From positions 19,854 to 83,853 of the forward strand of contig DATJAS010000044.1 of NCBI GenBank assembly GCA_035516035.1: a stretch of 64,000 bases of DNA. The letters run 5' to 3'. Below, in pieces: positions 40,278 through 47,864 of this stretch. How positions within the stretch are numbered: position 1 is the first letter of the stretch; each line of letters starts with the position of its first letter. The notes below the pieces were generated by a model, which made no database searches, was not told where the DNA came from, and was given only the letters and a program-made list of their open reading frames with translations. A program made the translations under genes and the position numbers. This stretch comes from Fen-1273 sp035516035 (GTDB taxonomy: Bacteria > Bacteroidota > Ignavibacteria > UBA10030 > UBA6906).

Positions 40278-40841
40278 ATGACAGAGCCGAGTGACGAAGA
40301 TCTCGTCCGGCAGTGCCGGGCGGGGGAACTGAAGGCGTTTGACATGCTCGTGGCAAGGCACCAGAGGACGGTATACAATCTGGCCCTCCGGATGGTGCGA
40401 AGCGGAGACGACGCCGCGGATATCGCTCAGACGGTGTTCGTTAAGGCGTATGAGAACCTCGAGCGATTCGATCCCCAGTACAAGTTCTTCAGCTGGCTCT
40501 ACCGCATCGCCGTGAACGAATCGCTGAACGCGGTGGAGCAGAAGAAGCGGTTCGAGGGGCTGGACGGCGTGGATGTCGCGGTCGAAGCCGCCGAGGAGAA
40601 GGACGATGAGACACTCAGGCAGGAGGAGAGGATACAGTCGGGATTGATGCTCCTCAGCGTCGACCAGCGGGCGGTGATCGTGCTCAAACACATGCAGGGG
40701 CTTTCATACAGGGAAATCGCACAGGTGCTCGATCTCCCTGAAAAGACGGTGAAGTCGCGCCTCTTCAGCGCGCGGCAGGCGTTCAAGGATATACTGAAGC
40801 GGAAAGGACGGCGACGGAATGACCGCAGAAGAGCTTCGTGA
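40278..40841 (+). CDS. ECF-family RNA polymerase sigma factor
   Basis: 187-aa sigma-70 family member with region 2 (DMLVARHQRTVYNLALRMV, then DIAQTVFVKAYENL and FSWLYRIAVNESLN) and region 4 (LSVDQRAVIVLKHMQGLSYREIAQVLDLPEKTVKSRL). The ATG at 40278 is preferred to a TTG at 40263. The C-terminus is very basic. The next gene, overlapping by 23 bases, codes for its probable membrane anti-sigma factor. ECF factors are not usual clients of RsbW kinases, so the link to the partner-switching genes just upstream is positional. Confidence 0.93.
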   Translation: MTEPSDEDLVRQCRAGELKAFDMLVARHQRTVYNLALRMVRSGDDAADIAQTVFVKAYENLERFDPQYKFFSWLYRIAVNESLNAVEQKKRFEGLDGVDVAVEAAEEKDDETLRQEERIQSGLMLLSVDQRAVIVLKHMQGLSYREIAQVLDLPEKTVKSRLFSARQAFKDILKRKGRRRNDRRRAS

Positions 40842-41598
40842 ACTGATCAACCGGGAGATCGACGGCGATCTCTCCCCGTCGGAAAAGCGCAGGCTCGCGC
40901 AGGCGACGCGCCGCAACCCACAGGCGCGCCGGCTCCAGGCGGAGCTGAAGCAAGTCCACACCGCGCTTGCCTCCGTCCGCGCCGTCGAACCCCCTTCGCA
41001 CCTCGCCGGGAGGATCAGCGCTGAGGTGCGCGCCCGCGCTGCCGCTTCGGCGTCAGCGTCCGCCCATGCCCGGGAAGCCGTTGAGCGCCGCGCGTCCTGG
41101 CTGGGATCCCTCGGCGGCGTGGTGTTCGGGAAGTCGATGGTCCGCTACGGCACAGTGTTCGCCGGCGGGCTGGTGGTGGGAGCTCTTGCATTCATGCTTC
41201 TTGCGCACCCCGAACCCGCCCCGTCAGTCCCGGGCAACTCTGCCATGGGGACGCTCCTTGCCCAGTCGGAGTCGTTCCCGGTCAACGTGCCGGGGGCGCA
41301 GGGAACTGTGACGGCCGTCCCCACGGAGACGGGGAAGGAACTGACGCTCCGTTTGATCTGCTCATCCGCCACGACGACGCGGCTTGTATACGACCCGTCG
41401 AGGGTGAAGCTCGAGAACCTGAGCGAGCTCCAGTCCGCAGGGGGCCCGGTCGCCGTCAACAACGGTGTCGTGGAAATCTCCGGGACAGGGGCGCAGAAAT
41501 GCACGCTCCTCTTCTCGGGCGTCAAGGATTCGAAGCTCTCCGTCCAGATTGCATCCACCGCTGGAGGTTCATTCCATGCGGAGGTCCAGGTTCACTGA
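40819..41598 (+). CDS. Probable membrane anti-sigma factor
   Basis: 259-aa single-pass protein. Residues 1-60 are a small helical, charged domain of the anti-sigma type (EELRELINREIDGDLSPSEK), but the zinc-binding HxxxCxxC motif is absent. One membrane helix lies at about 110-129, followed by a beta-rich periplasmic domain. Overlap with the sigma gene supports the pair. It would hold the sigma factor at the inner membrane until an envelope signal. Its stop codon lies within the first unit of a 21-bp tandem repeat. Confidence 0.8.
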   Translation: MTAEELRELINREIDGDLSPSEKRRLAQATRRNPQARRLQAELKQVHTALASVRAVEPPSHLAGRISAEVRARAAASASASAHAREAVERRASWLGSLGGVVFGKSMVRYGTVFAGGLVVGALAFMLLAHPEPAPSVPGNSAMGTLLAQSESFPVNVPGAQGTVTAVPTETGKELTLRLICSSATTTRLVYDPSRVKLENLSELQSAGGPVAVNNGVVEISGTGAQKCTLLFSGVKDSKLSVQIASTAGGSFHAEVQVH

Positions 41599-41643
41599 AG
41601 TGAGGTCCAGGTTCCCCGAATTGTGGTCCAGGTTCACTGAGGT
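41581..41643 (+). repeat. Three tandem 21-bp repeats across the anti-sigma stop codon
   Basis: Units start at 41581, 41602 and 41623; each reads G(A/T)GGTCCAGGTTC followed by ACTGAAGT, CCCGAATT or ACTGAGGT. They sit 47-109 bases before the nonapeptide-repeat gene. The period equals two helical turns, so they could be operator sites for that gene, or simple slippage products. Confidence 0.85.
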
Positions 41644-41689
41644 CCCGTAGTTTTCGGCACGTCACCCACCATCCCCCCAGGAGGTTGCG

Positions 41690-42826
41690 ATGGAAACCGC
41701 TCCGGTAACACAACCCAGGAAGAGCCGCCGCCCGCTCTGGATTGGTCTCGGCGTCGTTGCAGCATGTTTCGTGGTGTACATCCTCGTCCACGGGTGGCCC
41801 CCTGTGGACAACGCCGGCGGAACGATCGGGGCAGCGAAGAAATACCGTTCAGGTCAGATGACCGAGAACGACGTCCGGCTGCAGAACCCCGAGATCCAGA
41901 AGATTCTGCAGAACGACAAGATCCAGGCAATTATCAACAACGACGGCTTCAAGTCCGCGCTCGCCAGTCCGGCGTTCACGGCGGCAATGACGAGCCCGGC
42001 GTTCACGGCGGCGCTTGCGACCCCCCGGCTCGCGTCCGCTCTTGCACAGCCGGGTCTCGCTGCCGCCCTCGCAACGCCCGGGATGGCTGCAGCGATGTCT
42101 TCGCCTGCGTTCACAGCCGCGATGGCCGTGCCGCAGCTGACGTCTGCGATGGCCTACCCGGCGTTCACCGCCGCGATGGCCTCGCCGGCGTTCACGGCGG
42201 CGCTTGCGCAACCGGCCTTTACCGCCGCGCTGGCGCAGGGGAACATGACCGCCGCGCTGAAGGCGGCGGGTATGACTTCACCGGCCATGACGGCCGCGAT
42301 GACGTCCGCCAGTTTAGCGCCTGCGGCAATGACCGCACAGCTTACGGCGGCGCTCCAGTCGCCCGCCCTCGCTGCGGCCCTGAAGTCACCGGGACTCGCA
42401 GCGGCGCTGAAGTCTCCTGAGCTGTCGGCCGCGATGCAGAGTCCGGCGCTCCAGTCGGCGCTCACGGCCCCCGCGATGGAGGCTGCTCTCGCGAGCCCGG
42501 CGCTCCAGTCCGCGCTCAGCGCTCCGGCGCTCCAGGCGTCGCTTCAGAGCCCGGCGCTTCAGTCAGCCCTAAAGTCTCCGGAGCTCCAGTCTGCGCTGAA
42601 GTCGCCTGAGCTCACTGCGGCACTCCAGACTCCCGCGCTTCAGGCGGCGCTGCAGTCGCCCGGGCTCACCGCGGCTCTCCAGAGCCCCGCGCTCCAGGCC
42701 GCGCTCCAGACTCCCGCACTGCAGGCTGCTCTCACGAGCCCCGAGCTGAAGGCTGCCCTTGCCAGCCCGGCGTTCACGTCAGCCCTCACCAGCGGGGCGT
42801 TCGGAGCCGCCGCCCAGCAGCAGTAA
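41690..42826 (+). CDS. Membrane-anchored protein of about 34 nonapeptide repeats
   Basis: 378 aa. A basic N-terminus and one membrane helix (PLWIGLGVVAACFVVYILV, about 16-34) precede a short linker, then residues 66-376 are an almost unbroken array of 9-residue units with consensus SPALxAALx. The first units (NPEIQKILQ, NDKIQAIIN) look ancestral and recall the Asn/Asp-Pro helices of STI1-type repeats. One 5-residue insertion (AAGMT) is the only break. A strong AGGAGG precedes the ATG. The array should lie outside the cytoplasm as a rod or helical solenoid. It follows the ECF sigma/anti-sigma pair, so it may be a target or partner. Function unknown. Confidence 0.85.
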   Translation: METAPVTQPRKSRRPLWIGLGVVAACFVVYILVHGWPPVDNAGGTIGAAKKYRSGQMTENDVRLQNPEIQKILQNDKIQAIINNDGFKSALASPAFTAAMTSPAFTAALATPRLASALAQPGLAAALATPGMAAAMSSPAFTAAMAVPQLTSAMAYPAFTAAMASPAFTAALAQPAFTAALAQGNMTAALKAAGMTSPAMTAAMTSASLAPAAMTAQLTAALQSPALAAALKSPGLAAALKSPELSAAMQSPALQSALTAPAMEAALASPALQSALSAPALQASLQSPALQSALKSPELQSALKSPELTAALQTPALQAALQSPGLTAALQSPALQAALQTPALQAALTSPELKAALASPAFTSALTSGAFGAAAQQQ

Positions 42827-42850
42827 ACCAGCAAGAGACCCACTTTCCGG

Positions 42851-42876
42851 CCGGGCGGATGAGTACCTCCGCCCGG
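42851..42876 (+). terminator. Hairpin downstream of the nonapeptide-repeat gene
   Basis: Perfect 9-bp stem CCGGGCGGA/TCCGCCCGG with an 8-base loop, 24 bases after the stop. No T run follows, so termination would be weak or Rho-assisted. Confidence 0.45.
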
Positions 42877-42880
42877 TCCT

Positions 42881-42919
42881 GTCATTGCGAGCGGCGCCGC
42901 AGGCGCCGCGAAGCAATCC
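42881..42919 (+). repeat. Dispersed palindromic repeat, copy 4
   Basis: GTCATTGCGAGC, a GGCGCC-rich core, then GCGAAGCAATC. Directly after the hairpin of the preceding gene. Confidence 0.85.
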
Positions 42920-42928
42920 ACCCCCCCC

Positions 42929-43013
42929 GTCATTGCGAGCGTTTTCCGCGAAGCGCGTTCTTTGCGTCACGCCGCCTGTGGCGCCGCAGGCGCCAATTTT
43001 TGGCGTGACAATC
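42929..43013 (+). repeat. Dispersed palindromic repeat, copy 5 (compound form)
   Basis: Starts GTCATTGCGAGC and continues into a second inverted repeat GTCACGCC...GGCGTGAC around a GGCGCCGCAGGCGCC core, ending ACAATCT. Confidence 0.75.
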
Positions 43014-43034
43014 TCTCCCAAAATGTCATATATT
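43005..43034 (+). promoter_or_regulatory. Candidate promoter for the metallopeptidase-barrel gene
   Basis: GTGACA, an 18-base spacer and TATATT. The -35 lies inside the end of a palindromic repeat. Weak support. Confidence 0.3.
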
Positions 43035-43064
43035 CCCACTTGACTCTCACCCACCACCTGTAAA

Positions 43065-45995
43065 TTGCGCAAGTTCCTCATAGCCTGTGCGATCGCCGGG
43101 CTCGCGCCGTCGTTTTCCCGGGCGCAGCTCTTTGACCGGGAAACCGCGCATTTGCGCCTCGTCTACTACTCGAAGGCCCACGAGTATCTCGTCCCCCACA
43201 TCGTGAGCTGCTTCGAGAACGCCTATCGGTTTGAGCATAAGCTTTTCGACTACACCCCGTCGGAACGGGTCAGCGTCCTGATGCAGGATTTCGGGGACTA
43301 CGCCTCGGGTGCCGCAAACACCGTCCCGTTCAACGTCATGAACATCGGCATCGCCCCGTTCAGCTACGTCTATGAGACGATGCCCGCCGAAGAGCGGTTC
43401 AACCTGATGATGATGCACGAGATGGTCCACATCGTCACAATGGACAAGGCATCGTCACAGGACGCGTTCTTCCGGTCGTTGTTCTGCGGGAAGGTCGCGC
43501 CGATCCCGGAGCAACCCCTCTCGATGATCTACGGCTACCTCACGGGCCCCCGCTGGTATGCGCCGCGCTGGTACGTCGAGTCCATTGCCGTCTTCATGGA
43601 GACGTGGATGGCGGGGGGGCTCGGGCGCGCGCTGGGGGCCTACGACGAGATGGTCTTCCGGACGATGGTGCGCGACTCGAGCTACATGTACGACATGGTG
43701 GGCCTGGAGGCGGAGGGGACGAAGGTGGATTTCCAGGTCGGCGCGGCGTCGTACCTCTACGGGACGCGATTTGTGAGCTACCTGGCACTGCGCTACGGTC
43801 CTGACGCGCTGCTCCGGTGGTTCATCCAGACGCGGGGAAGCGACGCAGGGTTCGCTGCGCAATTCGAGGATGTCTACCACACATCGCTGGACGACGAGTG
43901 GGGGGCCTGGATCGCGTGGGAGCATCGATGGCAGCAGGCCAACCTCGACTCGGTCCGCCGATACCCCGTGACCGTCTGCCGGCCCGTGACGCCCGGCGCG
44001 GTCGGGTCCGTCTCCCGCTCATTTTATGACCCCATCGCACGGAGAGTCTATGTCGCGGTGAACTACCCCGGCCAGACGCCGCACATCGCGTCGCTCGACA
44101 CACGCACGGGTGCCGTGGAGAACCTTCGCGAGGTGAGGGGGGGAGCCCTCTTCTACGTGACGTCCCTGGCGTTCGATCCGGCGGGCCGCACGCTGTTTTA
44201 TACGGCGGACAACAATCACTGGCGCGATCTCTACGCGTACGACATCCCCTCGGGCTCGACGCGCCTCCTGATCAAGGACGTGCGCACTGGCGATTTCGCG
44301 TTCAACAGGAAGGACCGCTCGCTCTGGGGCGTCCGCCATTTCAACGGGATATCGACGCTCGTGCGCATCCCCGCTCCCTACACGGAGTGGAACCAGGTCT
44401 TCTCGTTCGACTACGGGAAGGACATCTTCGACATCGACATCTCCCCCGACGGCGAGTCGCTTGTCGGCGCGCTCACGCACGTGGACGGGCGTCAGTTCCT
44501 GGTCAGGATGAAGACCGCCGCGCTGCTCTCGGGTAACCCGGCGTGCGACACGCTCTACGATTTCGTCAACAGCACGCCCGCCAATTTCGTCTTCTCGGAA
44601 GATGGCGCACGCCTCTATGGCAGCTCGTTCTACAGCGGCGTCTCGAATGTGGTCCGGTACGATATCGCCGCGAAAAGAATGGACTGGGTGACAAACACCG
44701 AGACGGGCCTCTTCCGGCCCCTCCCGATGGCCGGGGACTCCCTCCTGGCGTTTCATTTCACCGGGAGGGGCTTTCAGCCGGTGATGATCGCCGACAGGAC
44801 CGTCACGGACGTGAGCCCGATCAGCTACCTCGGCCAGGCAGTCGTCGACAGCTTCCCCGTGCTCAGGACATGGGCGCTCCCCCCGCCGTCGGTGGTCAAT
44901 CCCGATTCGGTGACGATCGCTTCCGGAGAATACCGCCCCGCAGATCACATCCGGCCCGCGTCGCTCTACCCGGTGGTTGAAGGATACAAGGTCTATCCGG
45001 CGTACGGCTTACGGTTTAACCTCTCCGACCCCCTCTCCCTTCACCGCATCGATGCGACCGCTTCGTATACGCCGAACCGGACTGTGCCGGGCGGCGAGCG
45101 GCTCCACGCGGCGTTTCACTACGACTTCTGGGAGTGGGGAGTGAACGGGAGCTACAACGGGGGGGACTTCTACGACCTCTTCGGTCCGACGCGCCTGAGC
45201 CGGAAAGGGTCCTCCCTCGGAACGACGTACAGGGACTACTGGACGTTCGAAGACCCTGAGAAGCTTGAATTCTCTGCCGCGCTGCAGGGATACTGGGGGC
45301 TGCAGAACCTGCCCGAATACCAGAACGTGCTCGCCCCGTTTGCCACGCTCTATTCGCTCAACGCCTCTGTGAACTACTCGCTGATGACGCGATCGCTCGG
45401 AGCGGTTGAGGAGGAGAGCGGGTACGCCTGGGAGATCGCCTCGATGAACGGGTACGTGAACGGCACGGCGTACCCCCGCGTCTACGGGACGCTCGCCCTG
45501 GGCACGCTCCTCCCCCTGGATCATTCATCCGTCTGGCTCCGTGCCGCCACCGGCTGGTCGCCGGGCAAGAGGGAGGACCCGTTCGCGAATTTCTATTTCG
45601 GCGCATTCGGGAATAACTGGGTCGACCACGGAGATTTCCGGCGCTACCGCGAGTACTATGCCTTCCCGGGCGCCTCGCTCAACTCGATCGGCGGGACGAA
45701 TTTCGGCAAGGCTCTGGTGGAATGGGTGATCTCTCCCGTGAGGTTCAGGCGGTTCGGCGGCGAGTCCTTCTACTGCACATGGGTGCAGCTCGTGCTCTTC
45801 GGGGGAGGGGTTACGACCAACATGGACGCGCCGTCGCTTGGACAGACGGTGGTCGACGCCGGTGCGCAGGCCGACTTCCGCCTTGTGCTCTTCTCCGCGC
45901 TCGAGTCGACGTTCTCCCTGGGCTGGGCGGCGGCCGCCGAGAAGGATGAGCGGCTGACGCGTGAGTTCATGGCCTCCCTGAAGATCCTGCGCTGA
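43065..45995 (+). CDS. Gluzincin metallopeptidase fused to beta-propeller and outer-membrane barrel
   Basis: 976 aa. TTG is the only usable start: an in-frame stop lies just upstream and the signal peptide begins here (FLIACAIAGLAPSFSRAQ). Residues 25-290 are a peptidase-MA-like zinc protease with MMMHEMVHIV (His118, Glu119, His122) and WYVESIAVF (Glu172). Residues 310-630 are a TolB/WD40-like propeller (SLAFDPAGRTLFYTADN, IDISPDGESLVGAL). From about 650 on, alternating aromatic beta strands end in a barrel-like C-terminus. The enzyme would be held in or on the outer membrane. No Shine-Dalgarno is seen. Substrate unknown. Confidence 0.82.
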   Translation: MRKFLIACAIAGLAPSFSRAQLFDRETAHLRLVYYSKAHEYLVPHIVSCFENAYRFEHKLFDYTPSERVSVLMQDFGDYASGAANTVPFNVMNIGIAPFSYVYETMPAEERFNLMMMHEMVHIVTMDKASSQDAFFRSLFCGKVAPIPEQPLSMIYGYLTGPRWYAPRWYVESIAVFMETWMAGGLGRALGAYDEMVFRTMVRDSSYMYDMVGLEAEGTKVDFQVGAASYLYGTRFVSYLALRYGPDALLRWFIQTRGSDAGFAAQFEDVYHTSLDDEWGAWIAWEHRWQQANLDSVRRYPVTVCRPVTPGAVGSVSRSFYDPIARRVYVAVNYPGQTPHIASLDTRTGAVENLREVRGGALFYVTSLAFDPAGRTLFYTADNNHWRDLYAYDIPSGSTRLLIKDVRTGDFAFNRKDRSLWGVRHFNGISTLVRIPAPYTEWNQVFSFDYGKDIFDIDISPDGESLVGALTHVDGRQFLVRMKTAALLSGNPACDTLYDFVNSTPANFVFSEDGARLYGSSFYSGVSNVVRYDIAAKRMDWVTNTETGLFRPLPMAGDSLLAFHFTGRGFQPVMIADRTVTDVSPISYLGQAVVDSFPVLRTWALPPPSVVNPDSVTIASGEYRPADHIRPASLYPVVEGYKVYPAYGLRFNLSDPLSLHRIDATASYTPNRTVPGGERLHAAFHYDFWEWGVNGSYNGGDFYDLFGPTRLSRKGSSLGTTYRDYWTFEDPEKLEFSAALQGYWGLQNLPEYQNVLAPFATLYSLNASVNYSLMTRSLGAVEEESGYAWEIASMNGYVNGTAYPRVYGTLALGTLLPLDHSSVWLRAATGWSPGKREDPFANFYFGAFGNNWVDHGDFRRYREYYAFPGASLNSIGGTNFGKALVEWVISPVRFRRFGGESFYCTWVQLVLFGGGVTTNMDAPSLGQTVVDAGAQADFRLVLFSALESTFSLGWAAAAEKDERLTREFMASLKILR

Positions 45996-46014
45996 GGGAA
46001 GGGAGCCCCGCATC

Positions 46015-47004
46015 ATGGAGTTTCTCCTCGGCCTCGTTCCCGTCTGCGTGTTCCTGGGAGCCCTCTTCCTCTTCGACAGCTACAAGCTCGCGCCGCCCCG
46101 GGCGGTCTTTGTCGCGATGGCCGCCGGCGGCGTTGCCGCGGGCATCGCCTATCCCCTCAACGCGCTCCTGATGAGCTCCACCGGCATCGGGATCGCTTCG
46201 TTCACACGCTACGTTGCGCCGTTCGTCGAGGAATCTCTTAAGGCTGCGTTCCTTGTCTACATACTCGCCACGCGCCGGACCGGGTTCCTCGTTGATACAG
46301 CCATCGAAGGGTTTGCAATCGGCGCCGGGTTTTCCCTCGTGGAGAACATCTCCTATGTCGCCTCGCTCGGTTCGCACAGCGCGCTCCTCTGGCTTGTGAG
46401 GGGCTTCGGCACTGCGATGATGCACGGCGCCGCCACGAGCATTGCCGGGATCGTGGGGAAGGTCATGTCCGACCGCGCCGGCGGGGCGGGTGTGGCCACG
46501 CTCCTCCCGGGGGTGTTCCTTGCGATCGTCATTCACTCGGCATTCAATCACTTCTTTATCCCGGCGGTGGCGACGACGATGCTGATCGTGCTGCTGCTGC
46601 CGATCCTGATGTCAATTGTCTTCGCCCGGAGCGAGGACGCCACGCGCCGGTGGCTCGGCGTCGGCTTCGATACCGACCGGGACCTGCTGGAAATGATCTC
46701 CAGCGGGGGCGTCGCCGGGACGCGTATCGGGCAATACCTCCACGCGCTCCAGACGCGCTTCCCTGGCGAGATACTTGCCGATATGCTCTGCGTGCTCCGC
46801 CTGCGGCTGGAGCTTTCCGTGCAGGCCAAGGGTCTGCTCCTGATGCGCGAAGCGGGCTTCGAAATCCCTCCGGATACTGAGGTCAAGGCGAAGTTCGACG
46901 AATTGCACTACCTGCGCAAGTCCATTGGTCCCACCGGCATGCTTGTCCTGCAGCCGTTTCTCCACACCTCGGAAGAGCAACTCGCGCGGATTTTACGCGT
47001 ATAA
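46015..47004 (+). CDS. PrsW-family intramembrane metalloprotease
   Basis: 329-aa protein with about seven membrane helices and the PrsW/CPBP-like motifs: FVEESLKAAF, EGFAIGAGFSLVENISY, GTAMMHGAATS and IHSAFNHFF. PrsW of Bacillus performs site-1 cleavage of the anti-sigma factor RsiW. Residues from about 205 are a soluble domain not usual in PrsW. It begins 19 bases after the barrel protein. An anti-sigma substrate is present 4 kb away, but a link is only a guess. Confidence 0.87.
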   Translation: MEFLLGLVPVCVFLGALFLFDSYKLAPPRAVFVAMAAGGVAAGIAYPLNALLMSSTGIGIASFTRYVAPFVEESLKAAFLVYILATRRTGFLVDTAIEGFAIGAGFSLVENISYVASLGSHSALLWLVRGFGTAMMHGAATSIAGIVGKVMSDRAGGAGVATLLPGVFLAIVIHSAFNHFFIPAVATTMLIVLLLPILMSIVFARSEDATRRWLGVGFDTDRDLLEMISSGGVAGTRIGQYLHALQTRFPGEILADMLCVLRLRLELSVQAKGLLLMREAGFEIPPDTEVKAKFDELHYLRKSIGPTGMLVLQPFLHTSEEQLARILRV

Positions 47005-47008
47005 TCCG

Positions 47009-47037
47009 TTGACATTCGGCGGCAACTTTCGTACATG
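47009..47037 (+). promoter_or_regulatory. Promoter of the ABM-domain gene
   Basis: TTGACA, 17-base spacer, TACATG, 39 bases before the start codon. The -35 plus eight following bases are identical to those at 27320. Confidence 0.45.
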
Positions 47038-47076
47038 TGATGGGAATACTGTTCTCTCACACACCTCCCCCGCGCC

Positions 47077-47838
47077 ATGTTCATGCGCACCGTACATCTG
47101 CGGCTCGATCCCAACCGCATCCTGGAAATGCGCCAGATGTACACCGGTGTAATTATCGGCGAGCTTGCGCGGACGCGTGGCTGCCTCTACGCCGGTCTCC
47201 TGCAGAGCGTTGACGATCCCGAAGTTGGCATTTCGCTCACGCTCTGGAGCGGACCCGCCGATGCCGATGCCTACGAACGGAGCGGCGCGTATGCGCGCCT
47301 CTGGGATCAGTCCCGTCCGTATCTTGCCGCAACGCCCGATTGGACAGTGCATCTCACGGATGACCTGCAGCTCCAGTACTCCCCGGTCGATGAGGCGCCC
47401 CTCGTCTCCCGTTATGAATCCCCCGGACCCGCAGACACGTCAGGGTTTTCCGCGGAAGGGAAGGGACGGTTCTACCTTCGCCTCCTCTCGCTCCACGTGA
47501 GGAGCGGCATGCTCGAAGAGTTCAGCGAGCTGTACAGGAATGAGATCATTCCCGGCCTCCGCAAGATCGCCGGGTGCCGCTCCGCGTTCCTCTCCGGTGA
47601 GAAGGGGGATCCCCGGCGACTGATTTCCGTGACGATCTGGAACTCGAGGGCCGAGGCGGAGGAGTACGAACGCAATGGCGCATTCAGTGCGCTGAGCGAA
47701 CGGGTCGCGTTCACGCTCGAGAATTCCGACCGTTGGAAAGCCGGAACGCAAAAGGTCGACCGCGCCGTCGCAAGCGACGACATGGCTGCAACGGGATACA
47801 CGCTCATTGTCGGCCGGGCGCTCGCCCCGCAGGGATGA
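47077..47838 (+). CDS. Protein with two ABM (antibiotic biosynthesis monooxygenase-like) domains
   Basis: 253 aa with a duplicated ferredoxin-like ABM fold. The first copy spans about 1-95 (HLRLDPNRILEMRQMY, GCLYAGLLQS, ISLTLWSGPADADAYERSGAY); the second about 128-225 (LRLLSLHVRSGMLEEFSELY, GCRSAFLSGEKGD, ISVTIWNSRAEAEEYERNGAF). The parallel ERSGAY/ERNGAF endings show internal duplication. ABM proteins include haem-degrading and cofactor-free monooxygenases as well as non-enzymes. It has its own promoter. Two in-frame Met codons (47077, 47083) are equally possible starts. Confidence 0.82.
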   Translation: MFMRTVHLRLDPNRILEMRQMYTGVIIGELARTRGCLYAGLLQSVDDPEVGISLTLWSGPADADAYERSGAYARLWDQSRPYLAATPDWTVHLTDDLQLQYSPVDEAPLVSRYESPGPADTSGFSAEGKGRFYLRLLSLHVRSGMLEEFSELYRNEIIPGLRKIAGCRSAFLSGEKGDPRRLISVTIWNSRAEAEEYERNGAFSALSERVAFTLENSDRWKAGTQKVDRAVASDDMAATGYTLIVGRALAPQG

Positions 47839-47864
47839 CTGCTCTTGTATTCCAAGGAGGTTGC

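Noticed and set aside
42881..43013. CRISPR-like array from repeated GTCATTGCGAG
   Set aside because: Units are few, unevenly spaced and palindromic, with no spacers of constant length and no cas genes.
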